From NCBI RefSeq assembly GCF_019218635.1, contig NZ_JAHUZB010000001.1, positions 496,001 to 560,000 of the forward strand: a stretch of DNA of 64,000 nt, read 5' to 3'. This document shows, piece after piece, positions 1 to 8,790 of this stretch. Source of the stretch: Enterococcus alishanensis. GTDB taxonomy: Bacteria > Bacillota > Bacilli > Lactobacillales > Enterococcaceae. A model generated the notes under the pieces. That model saw only the letters and a program-made list of their open reading frames with translations, did not search any database and had not been told where the DNA came from. Position 1 is the first letter of the stretch; every line of letters begins with the position of its first letter. The position numbers and the translations under genes are program-made.

Positions 1-42
1 GTTAAATTAAAAATCCCTCATTTCCGAACAATTTATTTTTAA

Positions 43-59
43 TGTAAGGAAATCTAACA
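43..59. promoter_or_regulatory. GlnR operator
   Basis: A 17-bp site fits the GlnR/TnrA consensus TGTNA-N7-TNACA at every fixed position: TGTAA, seven bases, TAACA. It lies just upstream of the glnR promoter, the usual place for autorepression of glnRA when nitrogen is plentiful. Sequence match is direct; function is inferred from Bacillus GlnR. Confidence 0.85.
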
Positions 60-66
60 TTTTGGG

Positions 67-96
67 TTGACAACCGGTCTAACGCTTTGGTATTCT
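67..96 (+). promoter_or_regulatory. glnRA promoter
   Basis: A perfect -35 TTGACA (67-72) is followed after 18 bp by TATTCT (91-96). It sits 34 bp before glnR and 7 bp after the GlnR operator, so bound GlnR would touch the polymerase site. Confidence 0.7.
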
Positions 97-129
97 ATTT
101 TCAACATCAAGAGGCAAGGAGGATAAGTC

Positions 130-513
130 ATGCGGGAAAAGGAATTACGTAGATCTTTAGCTGTTTTTCCAATTGGTACAGTTATGAAATTAACTGATTT
201 AACGGCGCGACAAATTAGATATTACGAAGAACAAGAACTGATTCATCCTGAACGTAGCGATGGGAACCGTAGGATGTATTCTTTAAACGACATTGATGTG
301 TTACTAGAGATTAAAGATTATCTATCAGACGGATTAAATATGGCAGGGATTAAACGAGTTTATCAAATGCGTCAAGATGAAGCCAAAGCTGCCAAAGATA
401 AACCACCGTTAACTGATAAAGATGTTCGCCGAATTTTTTATGATGAAATGATGACCCAAAGTGGTTTAAACCAACAACAACATCCATACCAATCACAAGG
501 TCCACGGCTGTAG
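130..513 (+). CDS. glnR: GlnR, MerR-family nitrogen repressor
   Basis: 127-residue cytoplasmic DNA-binding repressor of glutamine synthetase and other nitrogen genes. Residues about 15-80 form a MerR winged helix with the typical ARQIRYYEEQELI helix-turn-helix and a RRMYSLNDID wing. The short glutamine-rich tail matches the region that in Bacillus senses feedback-inhibited glutamine synthetase. An AAGGAGG ribosome site precedes the ATG. glnA follows 42 bp downstream with no terminator between, so the two are co-transcribed and autoregulated through the operator at 43-59. Identification is firm from motif, length and the glnR-glnA order. Confidence 0.95.
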   Translation: MREKELRRSLAVFPIGTVMKLTDLTARQIRYYEEQELIHPERSDGNRRMYSLNDIDVLLEIKDYLSDGLNMAGIKRVYQMRQDEAKAAKDKPPLTDKDVRRIFYDEMMTQSGLNQQQHPYQSQGPRL

Positions 514-555
514 TGATTGTGGAAATAAAAAAATGAAGTGCAAGGAAGGGATACT

Positions 556-1896
556 ATGCCAAAAAGAGATTTAACTGTTGAAGATATCAAACGAATCGTT
601 GAAGAAGAAAATGTTCGATTTTTACGTTTAATGTTTACAGACATTATGGGAACAATTAAAAATGTCGAGGTTCCTGTGAGTCAATTAGAAAAAGTATTAA
701 GTAACAAAATGATGTTTGATGGTTCATCTATCGAAGGTTTTGTTCGAATCGAAGAAAGCGATATGTACTTATACCCAGATTTGACAACTTGGATGATCTT
801 CCCTTGGGAAAGCGATCATGGCAAAGTAGCTCGTTTAATCTGTGATATCTATAGTCCAGATGGCAATCCATTTCCAGGGGATCCTCGTGGAAACTTAAAA
901 CGTGCCTTATCTAAGATGAAAGATTATGGTTTCACTGCATTTAACTTAGGACCAGAGCCAGAATTTTTCTTATTTAAAGTTGATGAAAATGGCGATCCGA
1001 CATTAGACTTAAATGACAAAGGTGGCTATTTTGATTTTGCTCCTACTGACCTTGGTGAAAACTGCCGTCGGGATATTGTTTTAGAATTAGAACATTTAGG
1101 ATTTGAAGTGGAAGCTTCTCACCATGAAGTGGCACCAGGTCAACACGAAATTGATTTTAAATACGCTGATGCGATTGAAGCATGTGACGACATTCAGACT
1201 TTCAAATTAGTAGTTAAAACAATTGCTCGTAAACACGGTTTGCATGCAACCTTTATGCCAAAACCTTTATACGGAATCAACGGTTCAGGAATGCATTGTA
1301 ATATGTCTTTATTTAATGATGAAGGTAATGTCTTCTATGATGAAGATGGTCCAATGCAATTAAGTGAAACAGCTTATCAATTTTTAGCAGGTTTATTGAA
1401 ACATGCACGCGCCTATACAGCTGTATGTAACCCAACAGTTAACTCTTACAAACGTTTAGTACCAGGATTTGAAGCGCCAGTTTATGTGGCTTGGAGTGGA
1501 CGCAATCGTTCTCCATTAATCCGCGTACCAGAATCTCGTGGTTTATCTACTCGTCTAGAATTACGTTCAGTTGATCCTTCTGCTAATCCGTATTTAGTAA
1601 TGGCAACATTATTAGAAGCAGGGTTAGATGGTATTGATAATAAATTAACACCGCCAGCAGCCGTTGATCGTAATATTTATGTGATGAGCGAAGAAGAACG
1701 TAAAGAAGCACAAATCTATGACTTGCCTTCTACTATTCACAATGCGATTAAAGCTATGCGTGAAGATCAAGTAATTGTGGATGCATTAGGCTCACATATT
1801 TACTCTAACTTTGTCGAAGCGAAGAAATTAGAATGGGCGGCCTTCCGTCAAACAGTTTCTGAATGGGAACGTGAGCAATATTTAGAGTTGTATTAA
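556..1896 (+). CDS. glnA: Glutamine synthetase, type I
   Basis: 446 residues. Makes glutamine from glutamate, ammonia and ATP in the cytoplasm as a dodecamer. The N-terminal beta-grasp domain and the DGSSI loop come first, then the catalytic domain with the EPEFF metal ligands, the [11 protein letters not shown] block and the NRSPLIRVP segment. Length and the lack of an adenylylation-type insert fit the GSI-alpha class, which is feedback-inhibited and signals to GlnR. A GTG at 538 would add six residues, but the AAGGAAGGGA ribosome site at 542-551 points to the ATG at 556. Second gene of glnRA, closed by a strong terminator. Confidence 0.97.
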   Translation: MPKRDLTVEDIKRIVEEENVRFLRLMFTDIMGTIKNVEVPVSQLEKVLSNKMMFDGSSIEGFVRIEESDMYLYPDLTTWMIFPWESDHGKVARLICDIYSPDGNPFPGDPRGNLKRALSKMKDYGFTAFNLGPEPEFFLFKVDENGDPTLDLNDKGGYFDFAPTDLGENCRRDIVLELEHLGFEVEASHHEVAPGQHEIDFKYADAIEACDDIQTFKLVVKTIARKHGLHATFMPKPLYGINGSGMHCNMSLFNDEGNVFYDEDGPMQLSETAYQFLAGLLKHARAYTAVCNPTVNSYKRLVPGFEAPVYVAWSGRNRSPLIRVPESRGLSTRLELRSVDPSANPYLVMATLLEAGLDGIDNKLTPPAAVDRNIYVMSEEERKEAQIYDLPSTIHNAIKAMREDQVIVDALGSHIYSNFVEAKKLEWAAFRQTVSEWEREQYLELY

Positions 1897-1910
1897 TCAA
1901 CACAACAACA

Positions 1911-1941
1911 ACCTCTGGTGATCTTTTACCAGAGGTTTTTT
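1911..1941 (+). terminator. glnRA terminator
   Basis: Perfect 9-bp stem (1911-1919 with 1928-1936), 8-base loop and a run of T to 1941. Confidence 0.9.
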
Positions 1942-2013
1942 AATGGAGTTTTGTAACAAATTTCTCAATTAGTTTAAAATTTAATTTTTTCTTTCTTTAA
2001 AAAGTATCATGGC

Positions 2014-2042
2014 TTTCAACCTTGTGGTAAGTTTGTTATACT
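2014..2042 (+). promoter_or_regulatory. ireB promoter (extended -10)
   Basis: TATACT at 2037-2042 is preceded by TG one base away (extended -10). A weak TTTCAA at 2014-2019, 17 bp upstream, may act as -35. It lies after the glnA terminator and drives ireB-ruvX-DUF1292. Confidence 0.55.
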
Positions 2043-2087
2043 TTTTAAGTAGAATAAAATAAGTGAATGATAAAGAGGTGTGTACTG

Positions 2088-2357
2088 ATGGGATATACAG
2101 ATGAAACAGTTCGTTTTGATTTTGACGACAATCGTAAAAAAGAAATCAGTGAAACGTTAGCTATTGTGTATAATGCATTGGCTGAAAAAGGTTACAATCC
2201 AATTAATCAAATTGTAGGATATTTATTATCAGGTGATCCTGCTTATATTCCCCGTTACCATGATGCTAGAAATTTAATTCGTCGTCATGAACGTGATGAA
2301 GTAATGGAAGTTTTAGTTAAATATTATTTAGAAGATCATGGTATTGAACTTCGATGA
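2088..2357 (+). CDS. ireB: IreB family regulatory phosphoprotein (UPF0297)
   Basis: 89 residues, the family's usual size. In Enterococcus faecalis IreB is a target of the Ser/Thr kinase IreK and affects cephalosporin resistance. The N-terminus here ([11 protein letters not shown]) keeps the two threonines, T4 and T7, that I recall as the phosphorylated positions. An upstream ATG at 2067 is open, but AAAGAGGTG directly before 2088 and the family N-terminus fix this start. It overlaps ruvX by 4 bp (ATGA), an operon arrangement widely conserved in Firmicutes. Confidence 0.93.
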   Translation: MGYTDETVRFDFDDNRKKEISETLAIVYNALAEKGYNPINQIVGYLLSGDPAYIPRYHDARNLIRRHERDEVMEVLVKYYLEDHGIELR

Positions 2358-2782
2358 GAATTATGGGATTAGATGTCGGATCGAAAACCGTTGGAATTGC
2401 AGTCAGTGATCCATTTGGTTGGACAGCCCAAGGGGTAGAAATTATCCGCATTAACGAAGACGATGAGGAATTTGGTTTTGATCGTTTATCGGAGCTTGTT
2501 AAGGAGTATCAGGTGACTAAATTTGTCGTGGGATTACCCAAAAACATGAACAATACTATTGGGCCGAGAGCTGAAGCCTCGATGGCCTATGGCGACAAGA
2601 TTAAAGAACTTTTCAATTTGCCTGTTGATTATCAAGATGAGCGACTGACAACTGTTCAAGCTGAACGCATGTTAGTTGAACAAGCTGATACGACCCGGGC
2701 TAAAAGAAAAAAGGTCATTGATAAAGTTGCAGCAGTGATGATCTTACAAAATTATCTTGACCGAACAGGAAACAAATTTTAA
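2354..2782 (+). CDS. ruvX: Putative Holliday junction resolvase YqgF/RuvX
   Basis: 142 residues with an RNase H-like fold. Residues 5-19 hold the first acidic residue (D7 in the GLDVGS motif), followed by the VGLPKNMN strand and the conserved DERLTT block around residues 95-100. The family is essential in several bacteria and is linked to pre-16S rRNA end processing as well as junction resolution; the sequence does not choose between these. The start codon overlaps the ireB stop (ATGA), so translation is probably coupled. DUF1292 follows after 16 bp. Confidence 0.93.
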   Translation: MRIMGLDVGSKTVGIAVSDPFGWTAQGVEIIRINEDDEEFGFDRLSELVKEYQVTKFVVGLPKNMNNTIGPRAEASMAYGDKIKELFNLPVDYQDERLTTVQAERMLVEQADTTRAKRKKVIDKVAAVMILQNYLDRTGNKF

Positions 2783-2798
2783 GAAAAGAGGAATTTAG

Positions 2799-3113
2799 AT
2801 GGCACACGAACACAATCACGACCACGATCACGACCATAGTCATGAACACGAAATGATTACTTTGGTGGATGATGAAGGAAATGAAACATTATACGAAATT
2901 CTTTTAACTATTGATGGTCAAGAAGAATTCAAAAAAAATTATGTTTTACTTTATCCGGCAGGTGTCCCTGAAGATGAAGATGTAGAATTACAAGCTTATG
3001 CTTATCTTGAAAATGAAGATGGTAGCGAAGGTGAATTGTTACAAATTGAAACTGATGAAGAATGGAATATGATTGAAGAAGTTTTCAATACTTTCATGTC
3101 TGAAGAAGAATAA
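2799..3113 (+). CDS. DUF1292 protein with histidine-rich N-terminus
   Basis: 104 residues, strongly acidic. Residues 4-18 alternate His with Asp, Glu or Asn and hold nine histidines, which looks like a metal-binding tail. The rest matches the DUF1292 (YrzB) core, with [11 protein letters not shown] and many Glu/Asp. No enzymatic motif is visible. The ireB-ruvX-DUF1292 order is typical of Firmicutes. Function is unknown; a role for the His tail in metal buffering would be inference. It ends the operon before a strong terminator. Confidence 0.88.
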   Translation: MAHEHNHDHDHDHSHEHEMITLVDDEGNETLYEILLTIDGQEEFKKNYVLLYPAGVPEDEDVELQAYAYLENEDGSEGELLQIETDEEWNMIEEVFNTFMSEEE

Positions 3114-3123
3114 ATCATGAGTT

Positions 3124-3160
3124 AAAAAGGAGAAACCTGTTTGTAGGTTTCTCCTTTTTT
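3124..3160 (+). terminator. ireB operon terminator
   Basis: Perfect 15-bp stem (3124-3138 with 3145-3159), 6-base loop and a T run. The A-rich 5' arm makes it potentially bidirectional. Confidence 0.92.
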
Positions 3161-3206
3161 GTCGTTCTTGTCAAAGGCTAAAGGAACTTTGCTTCCAACA
3201 AAACTT

Positions 3207-3249
3207 TTCCTATTTTTTAATTGATGATAAAATAATTAAAAAATAGGAA
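3207..3249. repeat. 16-bp inverted repeat overlapping the acetamidase ribosome site
   Basis: Arms 3207-3222 and 3234-3249 are perfect reverse complements around an 11-base A/T-rich loop (3223-3233). The right arm ends in AGGAA, the 5' part of the AGGAAGGTGG ribosome site of the next gene. In RNA the hairpin would bury that site; in DNA it could be an operator. Confidence 0.75.
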
Positions 3250-3261
3250 GGTGGCAATGAA

Positions 3262-4152
3262 ATGAACTTTGTAAAAAAAGAAAACTGTATTTATGCAATG
3301 GATAAAAATAATCAACCGGTTTTAACTGTTAAAGATGGGGAAGAAATTACTTTTGAAATCTATGATTGTTTTACTAATCAAATTTCTGATGAAACTAGTT
3401 CCTATCAAGGAGTGGACTGGAACAAGATTAATCCAGCTACGGGTCCAGTTTTTGTGGAAGGTGCTGAACCTGGTGATACATTAAAAATTTCAATAAAAAA
3501 AATTGCGATTAAAGGAAATGCGACACTTTTTACCGGCCCAGATCTAGGTGTTATGGGAGATGAGTTGGAAGAAAACGTCATTCGAGTCTTAAATATTAAA
3601 GAAAATAAAGTTCAGCTGACTGATGAGATTGAGATTCCAATAAATAAGATGATTGGGGTGATTGGGACAGCTCCAAAAGGTGCACCAATTTCTTGTGGGA
3701 CTCCTGACGCTCATGGGGGAAATATGGATTGTACAGAAATTAGTGAAGGTGCTGAATTATATTTACCAGTTAATATAGCGGGTGCCTTACTAGCACTGGG
3801 AGATTGTCATGCAGCGATGGGTGATGGTGAAGTATCTGGTTGTGGTGCAGAAATTCCTAGCGAAGTAACTGTTTCTGTTTCTGTTATTAAAAATAAAAAA
3901 TGGCCCTTACCTTTTTTGATTAGAAACGGAAAAATCAGCACGATTTCTTCAAAGCTAACAGTTGACGAAGCTACTATTGCTGCAACAAAAAATATGGTCC
4001 AGCTTGTAGAAAATTATACAGAATTATCGACTGGAGAGGCGATACACTTATTAACGTTAGCAGGAAACTTAAAAATTTGCCAAATTGTCGATCCCAATAA
4101 AACTGTCAGAATGGAATTACCCTTGTCTTATTTGAAAAAATGGATAGATTAA
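3262..4152 (+). CDS. Acetamidase/formamidase family protein
   Basis: 296 residues, near the short end of the FmdA_AmdA family (about 300-400). Members hydrolyse formamide, acetamide or similar short amides to ammonia and the acid. Recognisable blocks are NPATGPVFVEGAEPGDTL near residues 52-70, the GTAPKGAP and TPDAHGGNMDC stretch near 135-155, and LGDCHAAMGDGEVSGCGAE near 175-195, which carries probable metal-binding His and acidic residues. It stands alone between terminators. A 43-bp dyad lies over its ribosome site. Substrate cannot be told from sequence. Confidence 0.88.
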   Translation: MNFVKKENCIYAMDKNNQPVLTVKDGEEITFEIYDCFTNQISDETSSYQGVDWNKINPATGPVFVEGAEPGDTLKISIKKIAIKGNATLFTGPDLGVMGDELEENVIRVLNIKENKVQLTDEIEIPINKMIGVIGTAPKGAPISCGTPDAHGGNMDCTEISEGAELYLPVNIAGALLALGDCHAAMGDGEVSGCGAEIPSEVTVSVSVIKNKKWPLPFLIRNGKISTISSKLTVDEATIAATKNMVQLVENYTELSTGEAIHLLTLAGNLKICQIVDPNKTVRMELPLSYLKKWID

Positions 4153-4184
4153 AAATATGTCAATATTTATAATAATTTTGATGT

Positions 4185-4218
4185 AAAAAGGAAGAGTTGG
4201 GTGCTCTTTCTTTTTTTT
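4185..4218 (+). terminator. Terminator after acetamidase gene
   Basis: 12-bp stem with one G-U pair (4185-4196 with 4204-4215) followed by T-rich sequence. Confidence 0.75.
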
Positions 4219-4260
4219 ATGTCTTTCACTAAATTATTTTTTGATAAAACTAAAAAAAAC

Positions 4261-4289
4261 TTGCTTTAATGCTAAATTTTTTTTAAACT
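4261..4289 (+). promoter_or_regulatory. Siderophore-uptake operon promoter
   Basis: TTGCTT (4261-4266), 17-bp spacer, TAAACT (4284-4289). The Fur box starts 7 bp after the -10 and would cover the transcription start. Confidence 0.6.
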
Positions 4290-4296
4290 AATCATT

Positions 4297-4315
4297 AGGA
4301 ATGAAAATCATTCTC
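4297..4315. promoter_or_regulatory. Fur box
   Basis: Fourteen of 19 positions match the classic Fur consensus, including AATGA-N-AATCATT with a single mismatch in the central 13 bp. Position over the start of transcription predicts iron-dependent repression of the siderophore importer. Confidence 0.8.
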
Positions 4316-4340
4316 AATTAAAAAACAGAAAGGTCTAGTA

Positions 4341-5288
4341 ATGAAAAAATTTACATTATTTTTTATTTTAATTTTACTTGTTGCTCTTTCTTTTTTTGTT
4401 GGGGTGAATGATCTGACTGTGAATGGTTTATTGGAAAATGTTGGCCAACAGCGGTTATTATTTATGACCACTCGGTTACCTCGAACAGTTAGTTTAGTTT
4501 TAGCAGGTGCGACAATGAGTATTTGCGGACTAGTGATGCAACATTTAACGCAAAACAAATTTGTCTCGCCTACAACAGCAGGAACCATGGACAGTGCACG
4601 TCTTGGGATTGTTTTTGTGATGTTGGTTTTGCCAAGTGCCTCAACTTTGACACGAGGTTTTGTGGCATTCGTTTTTGCTTTATTAGGAACGCTGGCGTTC
4701 TTATTTCTATCACGTTATCTACCTGGAAAAAGCCAGATGATGTTGCCCTTAGTTGGCGTGATGTTTGGTAATATTGTTGGTTCGGTGGCGACTTTTTTCG
4801 CTTATCAGTATCAATTAGTACAAAATATGTCTTCTTGGTTACAAGGAAATTTCGCGACAGTCACACGAGGAAGTTACGAATTACTTTATTTAACCGTTCC
4901 AATTTTTATTGTGATTTATGCTTTTGCCTATCGGTTTACAATTATCGGTCTGGGGGAAGATTTAGCCAAAAACTTAGGTTTGAATTATCAAGTAACTCAA
5001 TTTTTCGGTATTTTTTTGGTAGCGATTGCGAGTGCTGTAACTTTGATAATGGTTGGAACGGTTCCTTTTTTAGGAGTCGTCGTGCCAAATATCGTTGCCA
5101 TGATTTATGGTGACCATATGAAAGATACATTAGGTTTAACAGCAATTGCTGGGAGTATTTTTTTAATTTCTTGTGATATTTTATCACGGATAATTATTGC
5201 ACCATATGAAATACCAGTTAGTGTGATTGTCGGAGTTATCGGCAGTGTCCTCTTTATCTTTTTACTATTAAGGAGGCAGCGGCTATGA
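4341..5288 (+). CDS. Iron-siderophore ABC transporter permease, FecCD family (first)
   Basis: 315 residues, nearly all hydrophobic, with about nine to ten membrane segments. One half of the permease dimer that moves ferric siderophore across the membrane. Family hallmarks are the RLPRTVSLVLAGATMSICGLVMQ segment (residues about 50-70) and the GTVPFLGVVVPNIVAM block near 240-255 that contacts the ATPase. First gene of a four-gene operon; it overlaps the second permease by 4 bp. Closest to the Bacillus yclN/fatD type. A Fur box upstream indicates induction by iron limitation. Confidence 0.93.
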   Translation: MKKFTLFFILILLVALSFFVGVNDLTVNGLLENVGQQRLLFMTTRLPRTVSLVLAGATMSICGLVMQHLTQNKFVSPTTAGTMDSARLGIVFVMLVLPSASTLTRGFVAFVFALLGTLAFLFLSRYLPGKSQMMLPLVGVMFGNIVGSVATFFAYQYQLVQNMSSWLQGNFATVTRGSYELLYLTVPIFIVIYAFAYRFTIIGLGEDLAKNLGLNYQVTQFFGIFLVAIASAVTLIMVGTVPFLGVVVPNIVAMIYGDHMKDTLGLTAIAGSIFLISCDILSRIIIAPYEIPVSVIVGVIGSVLFIFLLLRRQRL

Positions 5289-6244
5289 AAAAACAGTTTT
5301 TATTTAGGCTTTCGTTTTTAGCAGTGTTTGCCGTTTTATTGTGTTTTTTATATTTAACGTATCAGACCCATGGCAATTTAAATTTTGCTTTACAAATTCG
5401 AGGTCGAAAATTAATCGCTTTTATTTTAGTCTCGATTGCAGTTAGCTTTGCGACGGTTACCTTTCAGACAATGACGCAAAATCACTTTTTAACTCCTAAT
5501 ATTTTAGGTTACGATTCTTTATACGTCGTCATTCAAACTTTACTATTTTTCTTTATTGGTGGTGTGACCATGCTGTCGCAGGAGACATTGAGTATGTTTT
5601 TTGCCAATATATTATTGATGACGTTGGTCAGTCTTTTGCTGAGTAAATTTTTGTTAAAGCGGAGTCAAAATAATTTATTTCTATTGTTAATGATCGGCAT
5701 GATTTTAGGAACACTTTTTAGTAGTTTGAGCACTTTTCTACAAGTATTAATGGATCCTAATGAATATGATTTACTGCAAGGTCGCCTGTTTGCTAGTTTT
5801 GGGAACATTAATGGAAATCATTTAATTTGGGCAACGGTTATTATTGTTTTAGGAGCGGCTCTCTTGATGAAATTATCGCCTTATTTAGATGTTTTACATT
5901 TAGGAAATGATCAAGCGACTAATTTAGGAATTCAGGTTTCTCGTTTTCAAACGCTATTATTTGCTATAATCAGTTTGCTAACGGGAACAGCTACGGCTTT
6001 AGTTGGACCAATTACCTTTTTAGGATTTATTGCGGCAAATATTAGCTATCAATTGACCAGAACCTATTTACATCGTTGGTTATTTTTAACGAGTACCTTA
6101 ATTGGTATTATTCTGCTCGTAGGAGGACAATTTTTAGTTGAACAAGTTTTTGCTTTAAATGCAACTTTAAGTGTTGTGATCGAATTTGTTGGTGGCATTT
6201 ATTTTGTTGGGAAAATTGTCCATGAAAGGAAGAAGACAGCATGA
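5285..6244 (+). CDS. Iron-siderophore ABC transporter permease, FecCD family (second)
   Basis: 319 residues, about nine membrane segments. Partner of the preceding permease. The N-terminal block is divergent (RGRKLIAFILVSIAVSFATVTFQ in place of RLPR), as in YclO/FatC-type second subunits; the GPITFLGFIAANISYQ coupling segment near residues 240-256 is intact. Start and stop codons overlap with neighbours by 4 bp on both sides, so the three membrane and ATPase genes are translationally coupled. Function is assigned from family and context. Confidence 0.92.
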   Translation: MKKQFLFRLSFLAVFAVLLCFLYLTYQTHGNLNFALQIRGRKLIAFILVSIAVSFATVTFQTMTQNHFLTPNILGYDSLYVVIQTLLFFFIGGVTMLSQETLSMFFANILLMTLVSLLLSKFLLKRSQNNLFLLLMIGMILGTLFSSLSTFLQVLMDPNEYDLLQGRLFASFGNINGNHLIWATVIIVLGAALLMKLSPYLDVLHLGNDQATNLGIQVSRFQTLLFAIISLLTGTATALVGPITFLGFIAANISYQLTRTYLHRWLFLTSTLIGIILLVGGQFLVEQVFALNATLSVVIEFVGGIYFVGKIVHERKKTA

Positions 6245-6996
6245 TTGAAATTCATAATGTATCAAAACACTACGGAGAAAAACGTGTTGTTACTGAAGTA
6301 CAGTTACCAGTCAGTCAAAAAAAATTAACTGCGTTTATTGGTCCTAATGGTGCTGGAAAAAGCACCTTGCTTTCAATGGTCAGTCGATTAATTCCTCACG
6401 ATACAGGAGAAATATATTTAGATCATAATGAAGTGAAAACTTGGAAATCTAAAGAGTTAGCAAAAAAATTAGCTATATTAAAACAAAGTAACGGGATCGG
6501 TTTAAAAATAACGGTTCGCGAATTAGTGAATTTCGGTCGTTTTCCTTATAGCAAAGGTCGATTATCAAAAAAAGATCATGCGTTAGTGGAGGATGCTTTA
6601 GAAAATTTAGGTTTGTCTGATTTAGCTGAAGAAATGATTGATACATTATCTGGTGGACAACTTCAACGAGCTTATATTGCAATGGTTTTGGCGCAAGATA
6701 CAGACTATATTTTGTTAGATGAACCGTTGAATAATTTGGATATCAATTATGCGGTTCAAATGATGCAAACATTACGCCATTTAGTTGATAAATTAGGTAA
6801 AACGATTTTGATTGTATTACACGATATTAATTTCGCGGCTAGTTACGCTGATGAAATTGTAGCGATGAAAAAAGGTCAGATTTTTGCTCGAGGAGAAACA
6901 GAAAATATGATCAAAAAAGAAGTATTAAATCCCTTATATGATATGAATATAAAAATTTGCGAAATTGAGGGAAAAAGATTTTGCATGTACTTTTAA
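6241..6996 (+). CDS. Iron-siderophore ABC transporter ATP-binding protein
   Basis: 251 residues. Walker A GPNGAGKS at 34-41, signature LSGGQ near 138, Walker B YILLDEP near 160 and the switch histidine in the LHDINFA motif near 193. It powers the two permeases. The C-terminal ICEIEGKRFCMYF tail is common in FepC/FatE-type ATPases. The ATG overlaps the preceding stop. The spacing of 23 bp to the binding-protein gene carries an AGAGGAGAG ribosome site. Confidence 0.94.
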   Translation: MIEIHNVSKHYGEKRVVTEVQLPVSQKKLTAFIGPNGAGKSTLLSMVSRLIPHDTGEIYLDHNEVKTWKSKELAKKLAILKQSNGIGLKITVRELVNFGRFPYSKGRLSKKDHALVEDALENLGLSDLAEEMIDTLSGGQLQRAYIAMVLAQDTDYILLDEPLNNLDINYAVQMMQTLRHLVDKLGKTILIVLHDINFAASYADEIVAMKKGQIFARGETENMIKKEVLNPLYDMNIKICEIEGKRFCMYF

Positions 6997-7019
6997 ACAA
7001 GTAGAGGAGAGAAATATTA

Positions 7020-7976
7020 ATGAAGAAATTTTTAATGAGTTTAGGTTTGGTAGCTACATTATTTACGATCGCGGCCTGTGGATCAGGCGCGAGCGATACA
7101 GTTGACTCTTCAAAAAAAGCAACAGAACAATCTTCGAGTCAGACAATGAAAGTAACTGATGCGAATGGTACGGTGGAGGTGCCATTAAACCCAGAGAAAG
7201 TTGTCGTTTTCGACATGGGTTCGTTAGATACAATCGATGCATTAGGTAAAGAAGATACTGTTATTGGGGCTGCAGTTGATAGCTTGCCAGAATATCTTAA
7301 TAAGTATGCAGATGTAGCCTCGGCAGGTGGCATCAAAGAACCTGATGTGGAAGCAATTAATGGGATGTCTCCAGATTTAATTATTATCTCCGGTCGGCAG
7401 GCTGATTATTACGATCAATTGAGCCAAATTGCACCAACAATTTATTTAGAAGTTGATTATACTGACACATGGGCGTCTATTCAAAAAAATGTAAAGACTC
7501 TAGCCAAAATTTTTGATGAAACCCAAGAAGCAGAAAAACAATTAGATGAGTTACAAACAGAAATCACTTCAGTTAGTGATCAGGCTAAGTCTAGTGGTGA
7601 GAAAGCATTAGTTGTTTTAATCAATGAAGGAGAACTTTCGGCTTATGGTGATGGTTCTCGGTTTGGGATTGTCCATGATACTTTTGGCTTCCAACAAGCA
7701 GATGATAAGATTGAAGCTTCTACTCATGGTCAAAATGTTTCTTATGAATATGTACTAGAAACCAATCCAGATGTTTTGTTTGTCATTGATCGAACAAAAG
7801 CGATTGGCGGAGATACTACTAATGATGACCTTGCTAGTAATGAACTGATTCAACAAACCAATGCGGGTAAAAATAATAAAGTAATTGAACTAGATCCTGA
7901 AGTTTGGTACTTAAGTGGTGGCGGATTAGAATCATTGCAAAGAATGCTAGATGATGTAAAAAAAGCATTTGAGTAA
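7020..7976 (+). CDS. Siderophore-binding lipoprotein of the iron importer
   Basis: 318 residues. A lipoprotein signal peptide ends in the lipobox TIAAC (C20), followed by a Ser/Thr-rich linker of about 25 residues. The mature part is a periplasmic-binding-protein type III fold with the opening EVPLNPEKVVVFD and the DLIIISGRQ and NPDVLFVIDR strands, as in FatB, CeuE and YclQ. Those relatives bind petrobactin or other catecholate siderophores, but the ligand here is not readable from sequence. Last gene of the Fur-regulated operon. No siderophore-synthesis genes are in the window, so it likely imports foreign siderophores. Confidence 0.92.
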   Translation: MKKFLMSLGLVATLFTIAACGSGASDTVDSSKKATEQSSSQTMKVTDANGTVEVPLNPEKVVVFDMGSLDTIDALGKEDTVIGAAVDSLPEYLNKYADVASAGGIKEPDVEAINGMSPDLIIISGRQADYYDQLSQIAPTIYLEVDYTDTWASIQKNVKTLAKIFDETQEAEKQLDELQTEITSVSDQAKSSGEKALVVLINEGELSAYGDGSRFGIVHDTFGFQQADDKIEASTHGQNVSYEYVLETNPDVLFVIDRTKAIGGDTTNDDLASNELIQQTNAGKNNKVIELDPEVWYLSGGGLESLQRMLDDVKKAFE

Positions 7977-8000
7977 TCCGATAAGAACATAAATGATGTG

Positions 8001-8045
8001 AGGATACGTTAAGATAATGATCTTGACGTATCCTTATTTGTTTTT
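8001..8045 (+). terminator. Siderophore operon terminator
   Basis: 14-bp stem with one G-U pair (8001-8014 with 8021-8034), 6-base loop, then an interrupted T-rich tail. Strong stem, weak T run. Confidence 0.75.
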
Positions 8046-8118
8046 GAAGTCGATTGGACTACCTTTTGTAAATTAATTTTGGTAAGCTTAAGTTGAATGT
8101 AATCGGGGAGGGGAAATA

Positions 8119-8760
8119 ATGAAAAAAATAGTTGTTGGTTTGATGTTATCAGTAAGTTTGTTAGGTTTAAGTGCTTGTAGAAAAACTGCTACGACGCAAA
8201 ATGATGAGATTCAGAAGCAAGAAACTTTTACAACAAGTAGTAATAGTAGTGAGGCGAAGAAAGTCATTGAGAAATCTTCCAGTTCGACATCAGCTACAAA
8301 TTCAGAAGAACCTGAGAATAATGTAACAAAAAACATCTGGGATAGTGAAAAAGCAGATGCACTACGTTCATTTATAGTTAACTGGAGTGCGACTATGGGA
8401 CAGTCTTATCAAGAGTATCAACCGCAAAACAATGTTAATTTTTATGGTTTACAACTACCAGATGACGTACTGGAAAATACCCAAAAACAACCGATGGCAG
8501 TAGATAATCAAATCGTATCAGCAGAATGGTCAGGAAACGGTGAATCAGCTGCTGAATATAGTATAGTTGCAGTATACTCAGACGCTGATACCGCTGCTTT
8601 TGCTGCAAAACATGTATATTTCTTTGCTATTCATAATAATGATCCAGTCGTTTTAACTTCCATGCAAAATCAAGGAATGCCTGATGGTGCCTTCCATTTT
8701 AGTCAAACTGAGAATCAAGAGTTAAAAAATGGCTTTCAAAACATTGTTAATCCGTCTTGA
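8119..8760 (+). CDS. DUF4767 lipoprotein
   Basis: 213 residues. Lipobox LGLSAC with C20, then a Ser/Thr/Glu-rich linker to about residue 70. The globular part begins WDSEKADALRSFIVNWSATMGQSYQEY, the signature of DUF4767, seen in surface lipoproteins of enterococci and lactobacilli. No catalytic motif is visible; it is presumably anchored outside the cell. GGGGAGGGG precedes the ATG. A single-gene unit between the siderophore terminator and a long spacer. Function unknown. Confidence 0.88.
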   Translation: MKKIVVGLMLSVSLLGLSACRKTATTQNDEIQKQETFTTSSNSSEAKKVIEKSSSSTSATNSEEPENNVTKNIWDSEKADALRSFIVNWSATMGQSYQEYQPQNNVNFYGLQLPDDVLENTQKQPMAVDNQIVSAEWSGNGESAAEYSIVAVYSDADTAAFAAKHVYFFAIHNNDPVVLTSMQNQGMPDGAFHFSQTENQELKNGFQNIVNPS

Positions 8761-8790
8761 TAAAGAGAAGTAATTAAAAAATCAAAATTC

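Noticed and set aside
4295-4588. 97-codon minus-strand frame over the Fur box and first permease
   Set aside because: It lies antisense to a clear permease gene and across its promoter; low-complexity composition.
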